Shown: positions 58,699 through 64,000 of the stretch, in pieces
Numbering within the stretch: position 1 is the first letter of the stretch
Layout: each line of letters begins with the position of its first letter
Source: Avena insularis
Taxonomy: Eukaryota > Streptophyta > Magnoliopsida > Poales > Poaceae
DNA length: 64,000 nucleotides
Assembly: GCA_023614405.1 (NCBI GenBank)
Contig: CM042696.1
Span: 340,247,211 to 340,311,210 of the forward strand
Direction of reading: 5' to 3'
Notes under the pieces: model-generated
What the model saw: only the letters and a program-made list of their open reading frames with translations
Databases searched by the model: none
What the model was told of the DNA's origin: nothing
Made by a program: the position numbers and the translations under genes

Positions 58699-60046
58699 TG
58701 ATACGTCCATTTTGCATCACTATTCTATATCATAATTTACTATTATTCATTGATATATTTCATATTAAGAGATGATACTTATGTTATTTCATCTATTTTT
58801 GCATGGTTGGTGACTTTTGGAGCATGGACCGCTGCAGTCAGGATTCTGATGGAAAAGGTGCTGTTTGGAGGTAAAATTAAAGATCGTAAAATCCGGAAAG
58901 TATACGGAAAATCCTATTTTTCCGAGACGAAGGCGAAGAAGCGGAAGGAGTGGAGTTGGGCCATAGGGGCCCACACCACCTGGCGCGGCCACCTAGGTGC
59001 CACCGTGTGGTGTGGCCTGGTCCACTGCCTCCCTCTGGCGTATATAATCCTCCCGACACCCTAAGACTCGGGGAGCGACCACAGAAAGATTCCACCGCCT
59101 CTACAGGGAGGAAAACACCAAGAGAGAAAGATCTCTCCGGCAGACAGACTTCTGCCCAGGGAATTCCTTCCCGGAGAGGGGAGATCATCACCATCAACAC
59201 CACCATCAAGATGGACTTCATCGGGATCATCATCATCATCACCACCACCATCATCACCATCAGCACCCTCATCACCATCTCCATATTGCTATAACAATTG
59301 CGTTGAATCTTGCATAGTTCTTAGGGGAAACTTTCCTGGTGTTGATTACTCTTTGTAGTTGATGCTATTTAGTGAACCATTGAATTCATGTTGTTAGTAG
59401 TGGAATTGTGTTGAGAAAGATTCAATAGTTTGATATTTAAGTTGTGGTGTACTTCTTCTAGTGGTGTCATGTGAATGTCGACTACATGACACTTCACCTA
59501 TATGGGCCTAGGGGAATGCATTGTGTATTTAGCTACTAATCGTAGGGGTTCTTTGGAGTGTGTAAACCTGAACCCCTGTTAGGAAACCATTGCACAAGGG
59601 ACATAAGGGTCTTAGAGTTTAAAGCTGTGGTTAGGTTTCTACCTTAATTACTTTCTTGTACTTACGGATGTTTGCAAGGGGTACATTAGCACAGGTTCAC
59701 CCACACAACACTTAGCAAGCTAAAGAAGATTAATCAACTATATGAAGCGAAAGCACTTGACAGTCTTCCCATGTGTCCTCGAGAACGTTTGGTCATCTGA
59801 AGTACTACAACCGGCTTGTCCTTTGCTGCATAAAGGATTGGGCCACTTGCTGCATTTATTCCTACTGTCTTTTATTTACTCGTACTTTATTTACTTTCTT
59901 TATAAAAAACCCCTAAAAATCCGTTTGCTAATTTGCAGAGAATTCCTAATCCATACCACTAGCCAGCAACTTCTGCTCCTCGTTGGGTTCGACACTCTTA
60001 CTTATCAAAAATACTGCGATACACCCCCTATACTTGTGGGTCATCA
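58699..60046 (+). repeat. 5' LTR of Gypsy G
   Basis: 1348 bp from tgatacgtcc to gtgggtcatca. Same family as the solo LTR at 13769-15273 (opposite strand). TATA-like tatataat at 59041-59048 and a CAT/CAC-rich stretch at about 59186-59282. Confidence 0.9.
59041..59048 (+). promoter_or_regulatory. LTR TATA box, Gypsy G
   Basis: ggcgtatataatcc; conserved in the solo LTR (14911-14918, minus strand). Core promoter by position; inferred. Confidence 0.5.
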
Positions 60047-60057
60047 ATACTATTTTC

Positions 60058-60075
60058 TGACGCCGTTTCCAGGGA
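60058..60075 (+). other. Primer-binding site of Gypsy G
   Basis: ctgacgccgtttccaggg, 11 bases after the LTR, corresponds to the common Gypsy primer site tggcgccgttgccgggg with about four changes. Confidence 0.7.
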
Positions 60076-60160
60076 GTGAAGATCTATTGGAGAGTGGAAC
60101 TGGTAAAGGAAACTTCTACTGTGAGTATTGTTTACTTCTGCTAGTTGCTTTATTTTCGTT

Positions 60161-61569
60161 ATGGATAATTTGCTGAGTTTCTTATTTGGTAATGCTACTA
60201 CCACTACTAAGGCAGAGACGAACCACCACCTGTTGAGATTGATGCTTTTAAAATACCTACAAGAATTATTGATCGTGTTATGGATAACTACTATGTTAGG
60301 GATGGAACTGTCCATCCCGGTGATCACTTACTCTTTATACACGAATTATGCGGGTTGTTCAAGTGTGCAGGTATTACTATAGATCAAGTTAAGAAGAAGT
60401 TATTCTCATTATCACTGAAAGGAAGAGCTGAGGAATGGTATAAGCTGCTGAAGAATGGTCAATCTCTTGAATGGGAGGAAATAGTACCTCTCTTTTATTC
60501 AAAGTTTTATCATCCTAGTGAGATTCATAAAGATCAGAATCAAATATACAACTTTTGGCCTCTTGATGGAGAGAGTAGAACTCAAGCTTGGGGGAGATTG
60601 AAGCTACTAATGCTCAAATGTCGCATTCATGAGCTCCCCAACAATATTATTATCAATAACTTTTATGCAAGGCTCCCTCTACATGATAAGGATTTATTGG
60701 ATGCTTCTTGTGTTGGATCATTCACTCGCATGGAAGAAGAAGCTAAATGGGATCTTCTGGACCGTATTCAAGACAATGCTGAAGCATGGGAGAATGACAA
60801 AGGTAGAAAGTCAGGTATAAATTATGATTATGAATGCATTGAATCTTTTATGGGAACTGATGACTTTCAAAATATTAAAAATGCTTATGGTCTAGACTCT
60901 CAAGCTATTGCTTATTATTTTAAGGCTTTTGCCTCCTACATTGAAGTGCCTAAAAAGAAGTGTAATAAGTATCATGAACCTTATAAAGATATTGCTAAGA
61001 GTGTTCCTGCAAGAAATACTGAAGTTTATACTACTAATCATGTTTTACCTGAACCTTACATTGAGAAAATGCCTTTCCTAGTTAAGATAAAGGAACATTC
61101 TATGATAGCTAGTATGGTTAATGAAAGTACGAATGAAGCTGTTGAACCCGATAAACAAATGGTTGATGAACCTATAATAGCAAATGTGAAAGACTTTGTG
61201 GCTAAATATGAAGAAGAAGGACACACTATCCTTTGTAAGGATACCTCTAATATTGTTTCACAAAGTAGTGTTATGAGAGCTAGTATTCCTGTATTTTCTA
61301 TTAGAATAAGTGATCATTGTTACGATGGCCCTTGTGATAGTTATATTGTTAAGTTTATGCATGATACTGAAAGTTACTATGAGAGAGGGAAAAGTGTTCT
61401 TATGTATCTCAGTAATATCATGTTTCCTCGTTTTATGCTGAAAGTTTTCATGTTGCACTTGTTTTGCCTTCTTATGCTAGTAGCTTCTGGTTTCAACAAC
61501 TTGTTTGTTTACAAAATTCCCTTGCATAGGAAGTGGGTTAGACTTAAATGTGCGTTTTTTTCTTCTTAA
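60161..61569 (+). pseudogene. Gypsy G gag with C-terminal hydrophobic segment
   Basis: The ATG at 60161 gives MDNLLSFLFGNATTTT; a frame change near 60220 moves to the main frame, which is open from 60280 to 61569 (429 codons). The capsid domain includes DGTVHPGDHLLFIHELC, KKKLFSLSLKGRAEEWYKLL, PLFYSKFYHPSEIHKD and RTQAWGRLKLLMLKCRIHEL. The middle is Lys/Glu-rich. The C-terminus has a hydrophobic stretch (LKVFMLHLFCLLMLVAS) followed by a basic tail (HRKWVRLKC). No zinc knuckle, protease or pol. The capsid would package element RNA and depend on pol from another family. The terminal hydrophobic segment is unusual for gag; a membrane role is only a guess. Confidence 0.8.
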
Positions 61570-61654
61570 TGCTCTCTTTCACTTTAATTCATATCCCTAT
61601 GTGAGCATCTTTGAAATTATCATGCCCATCTTAATGGGTATAAAGAATGAGTTT

Positions 61655-62205
61655 TTTGGGAGACAACCCAATTTGTTTTTGCTTTCAGTTTTTTTTTCCT
61701 TTGAGTCTTAGAAGTTATTACTTCGGTAATAACCTCTCCTTATCTATTTTGTTTGGCTTTTGTGTCAAGATCAACTTCTAATGAGAGAGAAGTAATATTT
61801 GGGGAAGTTGTTGTCCCGAAACAGATTTTTGTGCTTCACCATGAAAATTCATGAGAGATATCTGTATGTCGGATTGAGCTGTAATTGTTTGTGCTCATGC
61901 CCCAGGTTGTTATTTAACTTTTGTTAGTTTTGCACTTTTTGATTTGAGCAACAGAAGATTTACAAAAAAATTGATCTTTACCTGCTGGTCTGTTCTGACA
62001 GATTTTGCCACTCTTGCATTTGCTTCTTTATTCGATTTCCTTTTTGAATTCTTTTTGGGTCTTCGGAAGGAGTTGCTACAGTAGCTTATGTTTTGATGGT
62101 TTTCAGTTGAAGTTGAACTCAAAAGGTTTTATCACTTCACTTATAGCTAATGTTGCTAATGAGAACTGTGTGAAGTTTTGTGTGAAAGAAATTTCCAGGT
62201 AGTGG
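61655..62205 (+). other. Conserved noncoding block after gag (Gypsy G)
   Basis: From gggagacaaccc to tttccaggtag, alignable with 36063-36620 of Gypsy D. The two elements have unrelated LTRs and only distantly related gag proteins, so this similarity stands out. Confidence 0.7.
61714..61733 (+). other. Hairpin, 8-bp stem, TTCG loop
   Basis: gttattac-ttcg-gtaataac: a perfect stem closed by C-G on a UUCG loop, which in RNA is an exceptionally stable tetraloop. It is 145 bases after the gag stop. Partner of 36123-36142. Confidence 0.78.
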
Positions 62206-62252
62206 AGAAAATGGTGTAATGAGGAAGAGAAAGGTTTCATGACTCGCAATAA

Positions 62253-62351
62253 GTGTATGAAGATGAAGATATTGATGTTATTCAAGTGGTGACTCCGGAA
62301 GAACCCACTAAATACCAAATTCGGAGACCTCCAAAGTCTGTTTTCAAATAG
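62253..62351 (+). other. Short acidic frame before the second ORF (Gypsy G)
   Basis: An open stretch without ATG, VYEDEDIDVIQVVTPEEP, then TKYQIRRPPKSVFK and TAG. It is followed by gtaata and, at 62394-62407, by a pyrimidine-rich acceptor-like atttttgcag. It could be an upstream exon of the 62692 ORF, or chance. Confidence 0.3.
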
Positions 62352-62691
62352 GTAATAGTTCTGGTAAGAAAGTTCCGCGAAAATACTATCCAACTATATT
62401 TTTGCAGTTTTCAGTCAATAAGGAAAGCTATGAAGCGAAAGAGGGACGGAAACGGAGCCAGGGTGGCTCACACCACCCTGTGGCGTGGGCCCACCCCTGG
62501 TTGCACCACCAGGTGGTGTGGCCACTCCGGACTCCGCCTCCGACTCGTTTTCTCCCAGTACCTTCCTTTCACCGTGAAACTTCTTCATATATAATCCCCC
62601 GGATCCCCCGAGGTTCGTATATCGTGTTCTCGTCATGTTTTTGTTTCGATCTGTTTCTGCCAGGAACTATCTTGGAAAGCTTAGGAGCACA

Positions 62692-62946
62692 ATGGTGTCT
62701 GCCAAGGATAAAGGAAAGGAGTCTATGGAGGAATATCTCCAAGACCCCAAGCAGGGGCTGGTACCTTTAGTCACTTGCCCTGCATCAACGGAAGCCCTAC
62801 GAGTCACTAAGGAGTTCTATAATAAGTACCGAGACTTGAGGAGGAAGGTGGACATGCTTCAATAGGAGAATAATAGGCTTCGCAAGATGCTGGAAGATTA
62901 CCTCACGTCAACTAAGAAAATATTACCACCACCACTGAAGGAGTAA
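62692..62946 (+). pseudogene. Gypsy G small coiled-coil ORF, one stop
   Basis: The ATG at 62692 gives VSAKDKGKESMEEYLQDPKQ, then EALRVTKEFYNKYRDLRRKVDML; a TAG at 62863-62865 is followed in the same frame by ENNRLRKMLEDYLTSTKK and a TAA at 62944-62946. The 84-residue product would be a Lys/Glu-rich helix with a leucine-zipper-like spacing. It resembles accessory small ORFs of non-autonomous Triticeae Gypsy elements. Function unknown. The TAG is one base from a Gln codon. Confidence 0.6.
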
Positions 62947-63477
62947 TTCGTCATCAGGTTTGGCATCCCCTTGGTTTGTTCCAAGCTTGGGGGAGTGCCA
63001 CGGTATCACATCACTATCTTCTATCTTTTTACCTTTTTAGTAGAGTCATATCATGAATAGAGAAGTTATCATGTAGGATGGTTTGCATTATGGAAGTGTC
63101 CCCTCTCTCATTAGATATGTATCCCTTGGTGTGAGTTGCCGTTATGGAATATTAATGAGAAGTTCTATCATTTACTCTTTTGCATAGCTTATATTAGTTT
63201 TCAATTTGTGGTTATATGATTGATCTTGTTGTTAGTATTGGTAGCACTTTGGGATCATTGAGTTAATTTAGTTGGTTTTGGTAAACCTGGCTCGGTCAGT
63301 AGCAACACTATTTTTGAGAGTTGAATGAAAAGATAAAAGTACTCTAAAGAAATATAATTTCATCATCTTTCTTTCTTGAATTGCTCATAAGTTTAGTATT
63401 CTCTAGTTAAGATCTTTTGTGCTTCCAAGGAAGATTGCATGTTTGTCTTTATCACTTGGATGTTTGTTTGTTTCCCT
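62947..63477 (+). other. Gypsy G 3' noncoding region
   Basis: After the small ORF comes a tract ccaagcttgggggagtgcc (62980-62998), which resembles the aagcttgggga polypurine tracts elsewhere but is not followed by an LTR here. The rest is AT-rich with no supported frame. Confidence 0.45.
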
Positions 63478-64000
63478 CAACTCTTATACTTGCTACCTAG
63501 CCTTGCTAGCCAAAAACCTGTACTGAGAGGGAATTCTTCTCGTGCATCCACCTCCTTTAAACCAAACCCATGCCATTTGAGTCCACCATACCTACCTATT
63601 AGCATTATTGCTTTTCCAAGTAAATTCTTGTTTTTATCTACCTTCCAAATTAAACTTGTTATGTGAAAATTAGTGATTAAAGCTCTCACGAACTTGATGG
63701 CACACTTTACTTTCTTGCACTTAATAAAATTGAACCATTGTGCCCATCTATGTTGCATATATGCTTGCGCTTTGTGAGTTGTGAATTTGCAGAACCATGT
63801 TGTCATGGGGAACGCTTTCAACATTGCACTGGTACTTTGTACCTAGTTGATATCATGTTCTTCTGTCTATGGATGTCGTCGGTGTGAAATGAAAGGGGAG
63901 CTTGTAAGTCCATGGAGTTTGCATGTGTGTTAGAGAAACGCCTGGGCCGCTGGTCTAATCCATGCTGACATGGTGGAAACCTGCAGCGTAACCATAACGA
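63478..64000 (+). repeat. Conserved 3' block, copy 3 (Gypsy G)
   Basis: Aligns with 37311-37815 and 41040-41560; the 31-base core is at 63679-63709. Runs to the window edge. Confidence 0.7.

Larger units (their letters stand above)
58699..64000 (+). mobile_element. Gypsy element G, non-autonomous, 3' end outside window
   Basis: A 5' LTR (58699-60046), a primer site, one gag gene (60161-61569), noncoding blocks shared with Gypsy D, a small second ORF (62692-62946) and a long 3' noncoding region. No protease, reverse transcriptase or integrase is seen up to the window edge, and the 3' block near 63500-64000 suggests the 3' end is near. It inserted in the gene at 57707-58698; the left target duplicate should be tccac (58694-58698). 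Confidence 0.88.

Noticed and set aside
63477..63824. Minus-strand 115-codon frame across the conserved 3' block
   Set aside because: The other two copies of the block do not keep this frame open, so it is probably chance.
1..64000. tRNA, rRNA, CRISPR, phage or bacterial operon features
   Set aside because: No cloverleaf, ribosomal core sequence, regularly spaced repeat array or gene-dense strand organisation was seen; everything fits a plant nuclear repeat region.

Overview
The window is nuclear DNA of a grass, most probably of the tribe Triticeae (wheat, Aegilops, barley, rye group). The evidence is the dense nesting of plant transposable elements: BARE1/Angela/WIS-type Copia elements whose LTRs open with a conserved GGA(A/G)ATATGCCCT motif, Gypsy elements with TGATAC-starting LTRs and gag genes of the Sabrina/WHAM kind, a plant LINE, a PIF/Harbinger element and a hAT element. 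Family names are from memory of sequence style; no database was searched. I see no rRNA, tRNA, CRISPR or prokaryotic feature. Nearly all coding sequence is decayed.

Left third (1-21866): one leucine-rich-repeat (LRR) receptor-like gene, now a pseudogene, lies in five pieces (1-152, 3190-3405, 9678-9926, 18845-19005, 20912-21866). In order, it is split by a non-autonomous hAT element (153-3189, itself holding a short-LTR retrotransposon at 754-2913), a minus-strand Copia element (3406-9677), a 46-bp LINE stub (9744-9789), a long LINE (about 9927-18844, itself holding a minus-strand solo LTR at 13769-15273) and a PIF/Harbinger element that carries only its Myb-like gene (19006-20911). Most insertions have exact target-site duplications (TSDs), so the nesting order can be read directly.

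Middle (21867-54098): a second copy of the short-LTR element (21867-23647) inserted in the LRR gene and lost its 3' end at a minus-strand Copia element (23648-31955) whose two flanks do not match. To its right is a 5'-truncated Gypsy element (31956-32279 and 40296-43864) split by a complete non-autonomous gag-protease Gypsy element (32280-40290, TSD gtact). Next is the 3' end of another Gypsy element (43865-43979 and 52890-54098) split by a plus-strand Copia element (43980-52889, TSD ataac).

Right end: 54099-58698 is the only stretch that does not look like a transposon. It holds a TATA box with a candidate first exon, a decayed coiled-coil coding fragment, and a three-exon gene fragment (57707-58698) with consistent splice phases, nonsense codons and a duplicated exon-end motif. 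That fragment is cut by a Gypsy element (58699 to beyond 64000) of the same LTR family as the solo LTR in the LINE.

The most interesting unexplained signals are noncoding. A perfect 8-bp hairpin lies just downstream of gag in two different Gypsy elements, with a conserved stem and a different loop. It sits inside a conserved block of about 550 bp. A separate block of about 500 bp near the 3' end is shared by three Gypsy elements and has a 31-base identical core.
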